Of a DNA stretch of 64,000 nucleotides, positions 12,801 through 26,400 are shown one piece after another. The stretch is from Pterois miles (taxonomy: Eukaryota > Chordata > Actinopteri > Perciformes > Scorpaenidae), in contig CAMQGK010000246.1 in assembly GCA_947000775.1 (NCBI GenBank), positions 124,001 to 188,000 of the forward strand. The letters run 5' to 3'. Made by a program: the position numbers and the translations under genes. The notes beneath the pieces were generated by a model. It saw only the letters and a program-made list of their open reading frames with translations, was not told the DNA's origin and ran no database searches. The first letter of the stretch is position 1. Every line of letters starts with the position of its first letter.

Positions 12801-14375
12801 CGGACTTCCACCAGCGTTCATGTATTTATCTTGAATTTGTCCTGCATTAGGTGGGCATCAGAACTGACTTTAGAGAACACTCTCGTAATGAACACACAGA
12901 AAACCTCATCATCTATCCAGTCACGACGTTGGTTTGCATATTGCAACTCTAATTTATAGCCAAGTTTTAGTCAGAGATTCAAGTCCAACAGAACATGCAC
13001 GCTATTTTTTTTTCACACACGCCAGGCTGAACTGTAAGTCTTTGTGTACACTGGGCTCATGAAAGGCATATTTAGAGAGTACAGTACAGGCAGGGTAAGA
13101 GAAGCTAATAGTTTCACCAGTTTCCCTGTTATCTGTTTGCTACAGTAAAGGCCTTTACACACCAGGGGCGTGACGAAAAAATGACAAAAATGCAAAATCC
13201 TTGCCTTTTATTGTGAAAAGTAAAAATGGAAGGAGTGGATCTGGTCTGCGCCGCCTTTGTCAAGGTTGAAAGGAGTAATAAAGTTTGCCGTCCTGGTTCG
13301 GACCAAGGAGGGCAGAAAGAGGAGACGTCGCATCATCAGTGTGTCATATCTTTGAGGCACAACACATGCACAGTAAAATCTGGTCTGCACTCGCCAAAAT
13401 TGAGCCACTTGCAACGTGACACGCAACCTCCAGTTACATTGTGCATGTGTCATACCCCAAGTCCCATGTCCTAGCCTCTTTCAGGAGGCCTTGGTTCGGA
13501 CTACAGAGCCTTCTTGTTGTTGTTTATATATAATATAAGCACAACTCAACCCATTTTGCACAATGTGATTGGTTGATGCTCAGAAAATCATCCGTTATCG
13601 AGCTTTTTTGCTCCATAATATTCACGTTCTGTGTGAAAGTACTCAGGACAGAAACAACAGTTCAAAAAATATATTGACGTGCGATTAAAAAAAGAAAACC
13701 CCAGTGTGAAAAGTCCTTAAGGTGGTTATTCTGTCATATAATCCAACAATAAGCCCTGCCCCCCCTAGCTACTGGTGCTACACCTGTCGTAACGATAGTG
13801 TTACAGATTGTCCTCCTCCTAGCATTCAAAATAACCATTACAATACATACTTCATACTTTTGCATATTGCATATACATATACATATGCACCATATGCGTC
13901 ACTTTAAACTTGTCACTTTACCTTGACTTGTATAATTGCTGTATATACCTTGTATTTACTTTATTCTTATGTTACTTTTTTCACTTTATTTTATTTTTCT
14001 ACCTATTCTTACTCTATACTGTACTACTGCTGTTGCTGTCAGTGCTGCTGTAACACCCAAATTTCCCCCCTGGGGATCAATAAAGTACTATCTTATCTTA
14101 CAAGAAGTGGAACATTTTCAAGAGTGAGTCGTACAATGATAAAGTATGATCAAGGAAATGACTTAATACTTCTAGTGAGCCCTGGAGCACTTTTTACTGA
14201 GCTCTCGACTGACATTTTTTTTTAACGACAGTGAAATCTGACAGACGTTCCTGTTACAAACAAGCTAGCAGTAGGAAAAAAAACTTTTTCTTTGTTTCCC
14301 CTCCAGATCATCAAGAAATCCTGCATTGAGATTTTGGCGGCTGAGCCCTCCAGTGTGTGTGCAGGAGGTGGGGAG

Positions 14376-14463
<88 letters not shown>

Positions 14464-17400
14464 TCGCGCTGAAATGGATCTCTCCTGAGTCATCCACACC
14501 GGTGCCAGCCTCCCATCATTTCTTGAACTGCGTTAATTTCATTACTGGGTGCCCCGTCTCACCTTCTCTCACTTCAGTAATGACAATCCCAGACTGAAAA
14601 TGGACCATATATGAACATCCAAGGCAATTACAGGAAATCTATTGGGATGGGGCACCACAGTGGGAATAACATTATAGGGTCTCATTAAAAAGGATTGGCT
14701 GCGAGAGAGTGGCAGCGGTGACATTGGCTAAATGCTAAGTTGACAACAACCTTTAGTGTCCCGCCAAGAGAAAGATTAAGACAGTTAAAGCAACATTAAA
14801 GGTACAAATGAACAGATAAATGTTGGCAAAGGCAGGGGGACTTAAACGGCTTCTCACATCTGTTTTTGTCATTTTTTATCAAGCAGTGAGTTACTTTCAC
14901 CCTCCGTGAAAAGTATTTCACTTGAAACTGAATAGTTGTGTCTGGCCTGCTGCTGTGGTGAGTGCTGTAATCTGCAGATTCGGTCTTCTTGTATTCATAG
15001 CTGAGTGTTTTCCCTGTGTTACAGGAAATATTGCAACTAGTTATTAGTTTATTTATTGGTTAATTATAACTCGGTTGTTGGGGAAAAGCTGACGCTGACT
15101 CGCTCATCCCTATTAGAAGGAAATTAGGGCTCATAAATCAAAGCCACATGAGTTACTAGTTTGCCTGTTCAGTGGCTAAAACTGTTTCTCTTCCACTGTA
15201 GCTCACTCAGCAAACTGGACTGTTGGTCTGTTTCTTTGTGAATACTATACAGCATGTTATGTAAGGGAGATGTACAGCGAGCCGGCCATTGTTGCCATTA
15301 TGATACCACACGCCAACGCAGAGCAGAGGGGTTTCTCATCACCCTGAAGGAGTTTCTTTCACAACAGTGACCTGCTATCTGTACGTTATCCTGCTTATTA
15401 GACGGCTACTTACTTACGAAATCAATAATTTGACATAAAAAAGGTCCAACATTAGAACTGTAACCATAGCAGCAGTCTGTTATACATACCAACGGCATGC
15501 ACAGCTTTATAATAAATATGTTAACGTACCAGTCAAAATAGCAAAACATATATATTAGAAAAATGGGGAAATGTAAATATATATACAAGCATATACACAG
15601 AAACACGTTTACTGTATATACAATCATATTTAAATGTAGGTAAAAAGAAAAGACATAATAAATGAATGAAACACTGCACATTGTTTTTTAATTTCCAAGT
15701 CAAGACACTGATGTCCCAAATCCTATCTTTGAGTTTCGAGTCCTACACAAGTTATAGTAATGCCATTGTAACAACAGAGTATTAATATATTTGCTATTCA
15801 TAAATTGTGAATGCTTTTTAAAATGTGTATATATTTATTAAAACAAGTGTGACTGAATGTATTCATAAAAAACAATCTGGGGAATTAAGTGTTGGGAGTG
15901 AATAGCATTAACGTCAGCCGACTCAGGAAATGAAGGGAAATGAATTGATTCATGGCACACTTGACTTTTTAATTTTTGAGTTTGGGAGAAGGTATCCAGT
16001 ATTTTCAAGTCCAAATGAAGTCATGAGTCTGGTCCAGTCCAAGCGGAGCTGCAAGTCTTTTTTATTTTGTCAAACTGAGTCTAAAGTCATCAAATTTGTG
16101 ACTCCAGTCCACACCTCTGTTTTGAACATTTTGTTTTCACATGAGCCACACCACTACCGTTGTTAGATCTGAGGACTCAAGCCTATATTTCCACATATCT
16201 TTGTGATGTTTTATTTTGGTGAGACAGTTCAGTGCCGGCTGCTGCTGTCAGCCCTTCCTTTCTACATTGCTTTTCATATTGGCCATTTCATGTCTTTATA
16301 AATGTCATTTATATTTATTTTAGACAGAGAAAGGTTAAGAAATGTGTGGTAATTGTAAATAATAGTAATAATCCACAATTAAAACCCCATGTTATATTTA
16401 TGGAGCCCTGCAAGTCACTGCATGTTCTACAACACTGTCCTGCACATATTTCAGAATAAAAGCCTTGTGTTAACAAATGAAGTAATTCTGTCCACAGAAA
16501 AAGCGATTGAGGGGTTTTATTTTGAAATGAAACAGGAAGTGTTGATTTAAAAATATTCTTTATTTTTTTCATGTCTATGACATTTGCTATAGATATAGAC
16601 TTTGAAACTGTAGTTATGTTGCTGATATGATGTCAATATACTGTCAGACGATCACTTCCACTGTCTGCCCAACTGCATGTGATTATCATAAAGTGGACAT
16701 GTCTGTAAAGGGGAGACTCGTGGTTACCCATAGAACCCATATTTAACATCCTTTGCGACACGCTAGTATGACGTGGTACCAGTGGATTCCTCAGGTTTTC
16801 TCGTTTCATATGATGCCAGTACCTTCACTCTAGCTTTAAAGCCTGCTGCAACTTACAAAAGACAGAATAGTGGTTGGATTTTTAAGAGGTTGATTAAAAA
16901 TAAATAGCGTTTTGGATTGATTGACACACTCTCAAATCATATTGCGATATACGTGTATCGATATTTTCTTACACCTCTACAAATAAAGTGAATTAATGGA
17001 GGATCTCATTCCTTCAGAGTTTAAATACTGCCCTTCTAATCATGCAAGGTGTGAAATGTAACTGTGCGTTCATGAAAATCTTCCACAATACATAAACCAT
17101 AAAATGTAATTTTGCTTGCCAGTAAGTGTAAAAAATGTCAATGTGTGTTGTGTAACCAGAGTCTTTCCAAGTGGTGGTGAGAGGAAACGGTTTTCTCCAC
17201 GCCAGGAATATCAACCAGGTGCTCTGCAGCTTCAAAATCAACGACACCATTACAGTCAGTGAGTACGCCGACACTTAATGACACCGACACCGTCTTTTAA
17301 TGCAAACATAACCAGTCTGTAGAGGTTTAGATCACTCTGTTTGGGTGTTTTCAGTCTTTTTGTCAGTGTATGAACCTGTTTATTCCTCTTTGGAAAGTGG

Positions 17401-20400
17401 AAAATAACCACCAGAAATCTGACTATTATCAATATGAATCCTAAAAAGTGGATCCTCTAGAGAGGAAACCTCGTCATACATCTCATTTTATCAAAATGTT
17501 GTCTTTGCCTCCTAGATGAAAAGCCGGCTGGCGTAGAAAACACATTCTTACTGTGTCCAGCTCCTGTCATCGATGAAGTTGGGAAGTAGGTGCCTCTTTT
17601 TTTAAGACTTCACATTCATCTTTGATCACATCCTTTGCCTCAAACACAGTGAACCACGTGTATGCATACATATACATATGTATACGTGTACAGACCCTAG
17701 GAAGCCTGCCATACATTAGCTCTTTACGACTCCCATCCGTGGCTGCATTCCTCTTTTCTAGATCCCAGTACAGCTTAGCAAAATATACGGGGCTCTGTAG
17801 CCGCCAGCACATACGGTGGTAAACCCTCCACACGCTTGTCCTGCTTCTGTCCTGAATTAGAGCAGAGCGGTGCAAACAACTGGAGACGATTGGCTTTTAA
17901 CTCACATAGACACTGAGTTAGTTAAGACTAGAAACATAATCCTAGAAACAAACTAGAAACAGACTAGACTAGAACTAGAAACAAACCCATGACAGGCTTA
18001 ATGATCGGTTTTTAATTGTAATATCAAAAAGAGAGCCGATGTTCTGTTTTGTTTTTTTGTTTTTGTTTTTCGTTAACTCCTTTGTCTTAGAGCAGTGGAA
18101 CAAAAAATGTACCATCAATTTCATTGATTGTTAATGTATCACATGACTACAGAGCATTTTAGCATATTTCTTTTGATTTTATAACCCACAATTTTACTTT
18201 TAGTTCAGTCTCGATGCGCAGTCATTTCCAGCTGCAGCTGTTTTCTGTGTGAAAAAAGCTCTAAAAGGACACTGTGTGTCATTTACAAACTTTATGATGA
18301 TAATGAGCTTGTTACGATGCCCTTAAGTGGCTAAAAAATCAAATAAAGCCACTTTAAAGGCTTTCAAATGACTAATAAATACAACACAATCTCCAAATGC
18401 ACCATATACTGTAAGTACCTGTACTTTTGTGTAATCTTAGTACATGTATTTACGAGACTGACTCCTGATCTCAAATCAGGTTCTTGTATTGTCAACATTG
18501 AAGCGATCTGGTGTTTTGAGGTGGCATCATATGAGGTAGTTATCTATAGTCAGTGTATTACCTTCGGTAAATGATGGTCGGCTTAGAGGTTTAGAGAAGA
18601 CGGCAGTTGTTTCAGTGTAGTGTGGTGGCTTTGGCGAGAGCACAGGTGGATACAACGGCTTCAGATCCCCATCGGAAAGGGCTGTTTGAATATTTTCACA
18701 GCTTTGTGACAGGGAACTGAAGCCGTTGTATTCCTGTATGCTCCCTCGAAAGCCGGGGGACTCTTAAAATTAATGTTTTTTCAATGGAGTCTGGTTGCTT
18801 AGGTGAGAGCACAGATAACGGCTTCTGGTTTCTGTTGGAAACATAGACTGTATAGCCATCTCACTGCAAGGTGAACCGGAGAAAATATTCCAAATATAGC
18901 AAACACATAAACTGATATTGATTTTTTTAGGTGGGCCTTTCTTTTAGTTGGCGAAAATACGTTTTGCTGCCGGCCTCGTCCACATTGCTTTGGTTCTTTG
19001 TGGTAAATCCTGTCTGTTTCTTCAAACTGGGTCGTGCCGACCGTCATCTACTGTAGGTAATACCCTGACTATGGATAAGTACCTCATACAACCCCACTTT
19101 AAAACACAAGTTACTTTAATGGGACTGTATGAACATTTCTGCTCTGATCAACCCAGCGTAAAGCTTCTTTGTTTGACAACTTGCCATTTTGCCTGTGAGA
19201 AAGCACACTTTGACCTGAGTTGTAGTGTGCTGCTAGGAGAAGATCTGATTATAGTGGATTGTGTTTGTTAGTTCAGGATCAAGTCTATTGACATAGGCAT
19301 TAAAAATACATTATGTTTCAATCAACGCTCACTGGAGGAAAAGAGGGAGGCAGTGGGATGTGAAAACTAAGACTGCTGAGGTTGTTTTACTCACAACATT
19401 CACCACATGACAGTCGCAGTTTTCTGGTACATCCCAAGCCAGAGTCGCTCCTCTTCAGCTGGCCGTACTCTCTTTTTAGATCCACACCATGGTCCAATGT
19501 CAACAATCCACAAACCTCTCTAACCCAAGTCTTTATGGGAAGAAAAGTACATCAGGCCACAGAAGAGAAGGTTCAGCGGACAGTGGTTAGAGACTTTAAA
19601 CTGCATGGAGGAGAGACAAAGAGTCGATATCAGAACCTCTTCTCACACTTTTCTGACCTGTAACGGTGTTTGTGTTGGTCATAGCGTACTTCTGTTATTA
19701 TGATACATATGTGTCCGGTAGAGGTTATAAATCCAGTTTACAGTCAGTATTTGCTCTGGCAGTGGTGTGGAAAGAGAGACAATTTGATTTTAACTGCAGC
19801 GAGGAAAGATTTAAACACCCTGGACTGATGAAGCTTTAAGCGATACCTCAGCAGAAGGTCGTAAAACTGAGGGTACACCATGTTCCTTTGTGTTCCCCTA
19901 AAGCTTCTCATTAAGCCAGTTCAGTCCTGCTTATGTACATCTTTTCTGTTCTTGTTTCCTGTTTTCTTTAACTTTCCATCCCATCGACAACACTTAAAGG
20001 GATAGTTCTGGTGTTTTGAAGTGGGGTTGCATGACGTACTTATCCAGAGTCAGTGAATTAGTTACAGTACATGACGGTCGGTACGCCCCAGTTTGGAGAA
20101 ACAGAGATGCAAGCAAAGCCATGTAATGCTGTGGACGGGGCCAGCAGCAAAACATATTTTAAATTTAAGGCTGATGGCTTTTAAGAGAGCATCGATAAGT
20201 TTCAGTTCAGTTCCTCGTCAGAAAGGGCTGTCTGACGGCAAGCGATGGTGCAGGAGTTAGCGCTGTCGCCTCAATCGCAAGAGGGTCACAGGTTTGAATC
20301 CAGTTTGTGGCCCTTCTGTGTGGAGTTTGAATGTTGTCCCCGTGTTAGCGTGGGTTTTCTCCGGGTGCTCCGGCGTCCTCCCACAGTCCAACCACATGAC

Positions 20401-23400
20401 TGATGACTCTAAATTGTCCATAGGTGTGAATGTGTGTCTCTATGTGCCCTGTGATTCTGATTTCTGTTTGTAGTCGCAACGTATGAGCCAAAATACAATA
20501 TGGGAACCTATCAGCTATTGTCTGACGATGATTTAGCTTCTTATTGGTTTAAAATTAGTGTGTAAACTGGCTACTTGTGAAAGTAGTAGTCGTACACATC
20601 CCCTCTTAATTCCAACACCAGTCTTGCATCTCAAGTTGCTGATGGGACTGTAAACAATGAGCAGCACATTGAAGAGGAAGTCTTGGCCCGGATATCCGGG
20701 GGCTACACCGGGACCCCAGAAATATAGCCCCTTTCCCCCCTAAAGGCTTATCTGTCACCAGATCAATGGGGTCCGAGAACGGTTTCTCCAAACTGGCGCC
20801 GTGCCGACTGTCATCATATGTCATACAAACCCACTTCAAAATGACCAAACTATCCCTTTAACATCCCGACTCTCACCAGTCCCCAGTCCCACACTTATCT
20901 TTTCTCCCCTCCCCCTCTCTTTCCTTTCCACCTCTGTCTTTACTCTCGGTGCCACCGTGGCTCTTTTTCACCAACTGCTGCTGCCTTGCTGCTTGTTTTC
21001 CAGCCCACCCACCTACTACCCCCACCCCACCACCTCCTCTTTCTGCCCGTCTGTTCATTTTTCTCTCCGTATCTGTCTTTTATTTGTCTCTGTGACACAG
21101 AAACTTTCTTTCATCCCCTGTCAGTCTCCCACTCCCTTTCAACAGTCTCCTTGTCCAGTTTTGGCTGATCAAAGCCACGTAGCATCCAGCCTGGTCTTTC
21201 AACTCGCGTGTGGCCGTGTGTTTGTATGCAGCTTGATTCTCGGCAATGTTTTAACTGCGCCATTAAGACTAATGAAGTTGGTTTTGACTAATTAGCATTA
21301 AAGTAATCATATCATTAAACTGATTTACCTTTGGAAGCAAATTTGACAATTTTGTTGTCACTCTAAGACAACCCTCACCATTGCCTCATTGCATTCTGGT
21401 CTATTTTCAGATAGCTCAGGTGTCGTCTCTCTGCCTCTCTCTGTGTTTAGTCAGTTGTACAAAGGAAGAAGTGTCCCATTCAAGTGTGTAAGTGTGTGTT
21501 CATGTGTCTGTTTAACTTGCTTGCTTAACTGCTGTCAGACAGGGTGCTCTACAACTAACATTTCCTCTGCATCACTTCATCTCCTCCACATCCTCAAATC
21601 CACACTGGTCAGTTTTCTCCGGCTCTTTCTTCTCTTCTTACAGTTTTGTTTCTGTTCCAGGTTTCTAGGCTTTTCTCTGACAGAAATATATCCGACTCAA
21701 TTATAAGGCAATATATTATACTTTCATAATTACAAAAATAAAAAATTTATTGATCTTACTAGTAAGTATTAGCAGCGAAAGCCTGATATATTGTATTGTC
21801 GTGGAGATCCTAGTGAAACATTCCTTCATTACAACGAACACTAGTTTATTTTGACTCCTCCCATATTTGCCTGCTATAAATACTAACTAGAGAAATCTGT
21901 ATTAATCCACCACTGAAAATAGTCCCCAACAAATGTTATATATACTCCCGTTTTGAGTATGGATTTCTACAGTTGAATCATACAGTTCTAGGCACTTTAA
22001 TTTTGGAAATTATCTAAATTAATTCAGTAAAAGTGTTTGATTTACAGCATGTACGTAGTCAGAAATGTCCTGCAGTCAAATATATCATAGTCATTATTTG
22101 TTTTCCAGCATCCCAAAAATCAAAGAAGTAATTTCCCTCACAAATTAGTGGTATTTTCTTTTAAATTTATAAGGGACATGTAATTTTTTTTATAGTTCTA
22201 ATGAATATAATCTAATCAGTCTTATTTCCATATATTTATATATACAGTTCCCTTTATTAACACCTTATTTTGAAAATCGGACGTAGTCATGCCTGTATAC
22301 TGTATACGCCTGTCTGTCGCTATCTTTCCTGTTAGCTCTTTATCCATCCATGATCAGCTCCATCGGGGCCATTTAATGCTTTAACATAAATGTCAGTATA
22401 TGGGTGCTCTAGAGTTGTAGCGTCGGCCTATTTGACCACAGAGATGAGAGGGACAGCTGGCTTGACCGCACGTTACCATGATATGATAACGTTTCCAGTT
22501 CGTGACCGTTAGCATGCAGCTTTAGCCGTGATGTCTAGCTCTGCGTTTCCTGGCAATGTGTGAAACCCAAAGTGTTTCCATCCTTTACTGTATGTGTAGG
22601 TTTTATCACATTGGATTTAACATGAGGGTGCAGGTTGTATCCACGCCGACCTTCCATATAACTTCCTTTCACCTCCGCATAGACTCAAATGAAGCAAATA
22701 TATTGATTTGGGTGTTAAAAAGTCTATTCCAAAATCCTAAAAAAAAAAAAAAAACAATTGTGATACATAGGTAAATTGATTTTTCCCCCCATCGCTGCTG
22801 TTGTGTGGTCACTCACACTTCAGCCTTCAGCCACACAGAAACATCAGAAACACAAACGGCCCCTTCTTTAGCTTTAAGACTGATTTGAAGTTTCAATCTT
22901 TTAGTTCCCAGTCTTTTGTTTTCAGCTGCCGTTGACTTCACCCACTAAACCTGCACTCTCCACCCTCCTTTTTTAAAACCAGACAGCCAGCTCACTGAGT
23001 CAGAGCAAAAACAGGTTTATCGGTCAAATGGCTTTCCGTCTGCCAGACCTCATTCACATCCACCTGGTCCTCGATACCAAATAAGAGCTGGGGGCTGTTT
23101 GAAATGCGTGCCTTTCATCCACATGTTTTGAAGGACTGAACGAGAACAGGCTCCAGAGAGGCCACTGGAGGTCACATGAAATTCCCAGAATTGTTTTTCT
23201 CCACTCGGAGGAGGAAGCAGCAAATCTTCAGACCATCAAGAAAGACTCACGCTGTTCCAAAAATCCTAGAAGGCCGGGAGAAGGGTCTGGACTTGGATGA
23301 AGTTTGGACTGGAGGATGGGCAGAGGCATGTTTTGACTGAGTTTATAGAGAGAGGAGACGAGTTATATGTTGGTGTATTTTATGTTCCACAAAGGAAATT

Positions 23401-26400
23401 ATTTTGTAGCTCTGAGTAGAGACTCATAGACTGTTTTAAAGAGGGACTTTGGGGAGATTGTTCTCATTCCTGAGTGTGAAATTAGTATTGTGTCATGAAA
23501 AATACACAACTTGCCCAGAACCATAGTAAATAAAACGAGCAGGTTGTTTTTTTTCCCCATTTTGTTGAATCTGTCCCTCCTTGGCCTCCATGCCTGCTGT
23601 GTGTCACACCATCACACCTACAGTTTGTTTATTCTCCTGGTGGAAAAAAACTGTATTTGGTCCATTTGGGTTCAAATTGCTCAATTGCAAGTGAAACAGG
23701 GCTCGTAAACAAAAGTCAACGGACTCAGCAAGTAGCTCATTTTGTTTTGGTAATGTGTTCTCCTGCCAGGTTAGAGATTTTGGCGGTTGCAAAGAGTCAA
23801 AACTGGTCCGAGTCCAGTAACCTCTGAGGAAAGAACTGAATTGGAGCATTAGTTTAGATGTGTCTTTGTTCTTCAACCCGTACTCCCTCGTGTTCTGGGG
23901 TTGTTTCCTGTTGGTTCAAATTACATTCTCACTTCTAACAAACCACCTCACATTTTTCAGGCGGGTTGATGACGTGATTTGGTGTGAACGCAAGTTCAAA
24001 TGACATCATTCAACAAACTGAGGAAGAAATGCTTCAGGCTAAATGAACTCCATCCCAATATGAAGATACAGTACTTACTTGTCCTGTGTGTGTGTGTCGT
24101 TTTGTTTCAGGGTGATTTATCTCCAAGTGAGCATGAATGACGGTCTGTCCTTCATCAGCAGCAACGTGCACATCACCACCACAGAGTGTGTAAGTGGCAG
24201 CGTTCTATCCCCTGTTCATGTATTTATCCCTGGATTAGTACTGCAGATTATTCATCATTTAGTGTGTGGTTCAGTAGAGGAATCCAATCATATCCAACCT
24301 TGTCCGTGGGATGATGGGACGCCATTAGTCTTGTAGGAAATACTACCCTTACCCAAAATCCTGTAGTGTAACAGCGACGTCTCTCATTGGTGGAGCTTGC
24401 TCTTACTTGAGGGTACTATTCAGAAGCGTTTCTCCGTAGTATGCTCCCGGATTTCAGACGGGGCCAACATGACGGCTCGTTTGAAAATGTGTTTCTTGAG
24501 GTGAGAAATAAGACATGTCATTGCTGAATCTGTCTTTATTTAGATATACAGCGGTTAGTTAAAACGTTTTTCATGAATTTCCAGAAGTGGTGAGTCGCCA
24601 GTAGTTCCATCCACCGGCAACCCCTTATCCCATTAGGGGTCGTGGGGGGGCTGGAGCCGATCCCAGCTGGCATTGGGCAAAGGCGGGGTTCACCCTGGAC
24701 AGGTCTCCAGTCCATCGCAGACATATAGAGACATAGAGACAGACAACATATAGACAGACAACCATTCACACTCACATCCACATCGGGCAATTTTTAGAGT
24801 CATCAATTAACCTAAACAGCATGTCTTTGGACTGTGGGAGGAAGCCGGAGTACCCGGAGAAAACCCACGCTTACACAGGGAGAACATGCAAATTCCAGAA
24901 GAGTCCCAAGCCGGATTCGAACCTGCGACTCTCTTGCTGTGAGGTGAGAGTGCTAACCACTGCACCACCATGCGGCCCGCCAGTAGTTCCTTCACGCTTA
25001 AAATAATTATGTTCACAGTCCTGTTAAATTATCTTTTTTCCATTTTCCAATTTTTTTTGCTTTGAATCAAATGTTTTATGGTCACGATACATCTCATAGT
25101 TGGTTGGCTAAGTTACATGCTTAAAACTCTTTATATGATAGTTATATATATATTTCTGAAATGTCAATGGAGTAAATGATTGGGAAATTGATTTCTGGAA
25201 CCAGACCCGTTTGTTAAGGATATAACCACAGGCAGGTCTGGACTCAAATGCAATACACTGAAAACAGGGCTAGGCAAAAATCGGCGTCTTTAATACTGGC
25301 AGTAGTCGGTACACAGAGATCATTAATAACAGGCAAACAAATCCAAGTCGAGAGGCTGAGGGCGTAGTCAAAAAACACGAGCAGTAGATCAAAAACACGA
25401 GGAGTCAATAATACGAAATAATGCTGGGACGCTAGACACTGTAAACAGGCAAGACGAACTGGCACAGGAGGAATGGGGAGCACACATTAAATACTAGTGA
25501 AGGAAGTGACTAACTATGGACAGGTGGACACAATCAGGGGCAGGGGTGACGATCAGACTCAGGTGAGCGGTGAGGAAAACTAGGTCAGCGAGCAGTGCTC
25601 AAATGTGCAGGAGGGAAACACGCAGGGCAGGGAGTGAAGTGATCTGCAATGAGAGGAGAGGTTAAACAAATAAAACAGGAAGTGCACCAAAAAAAGCATG
25701 CAACACAGAGACACAGACTAAGACCTACGATCCCTAACACCGTTAGTAGTCTGTTAGTAGTGTTGCTTCCTCTGAACTGATGATGAATTCTGTTTTAATT
25801 TGGACTTAATACAACTTAAAACAATTATAGCTGTTAAGAGGTTTTCCATTTCCTCTTATACTGCATGTGGTTTCCACTCTTCTTCCTTTTGCTTCTTCTG
25901 TCCTCTCCTATCTCATCTCTTTTCCTAGAAGTGTGTTGTTTTGCTCTCTTCAGCAAGTTTCCATTCCCCCTTTACCTCTTTCATCATCCCTTTCTTAATT
26001 TTATTTTCCCCTTTTTTTGGGGTCCAAACCACAGGGGTTTATAGTAGCGATCCACCCAAAAAGACAAAAAATTCAAAAAGCAGGTTCATGACCATGAGGC
26101 TGCAGGTTCAGTCCCAACACTCTGCTGTTGAGAGAAGAGAAGCATCACCGAAGCATTTACCCCTCAGTTAGCGCTGCAGACACTCCAGGTGTGCAAATGT
26201 ATAGAAGTGTTGTCAGCGTGAAGCAGGGTGGAGCTTCACTTGCTAAAAGCCATGATTAAACAAGATGCAGTTAAAGACATTTTAAAGCAGTTTAACAAAA
26301 TAAAACGTTGGAACATATGGACCGGTGCCACAGCAGATTCCCACCCAGCCGACAAGAAACATGGTCTTTGAAGCTGCTCCCCCTCAATCCGTGTGACATC

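Larger units (their letters stand above)
17586..24110 (+). other. Intron 11 of antxr1
   Basis: About 6.5 kb. It holds two related inverted-repeat elements (18509-19105 and 19998-20857), a SINE inside the second, and a pyrimidine-rich tract (about 20870-21150). Sequence from 21300 to 24100 shows no gene or clear repeat apart from an A-run at 22739-22754. Confidence 0.65.

Noticed and set aside
20801..21295. 164-codon ORF rich in Ser, Pro, Phe and Leu
   Set aside because: It arises from a pyrimidine-rich tract and the end of a TTAA element. No domain, and it sits in an antxr1 intron.
24940..24977. Possible functional tRNA genes at SINE heads (also 30895, 39488)
   Set aside because: Box A and B are present, but each is joined to a conserved SINE body with target-site duplications, and the cloverleaf is not intact.
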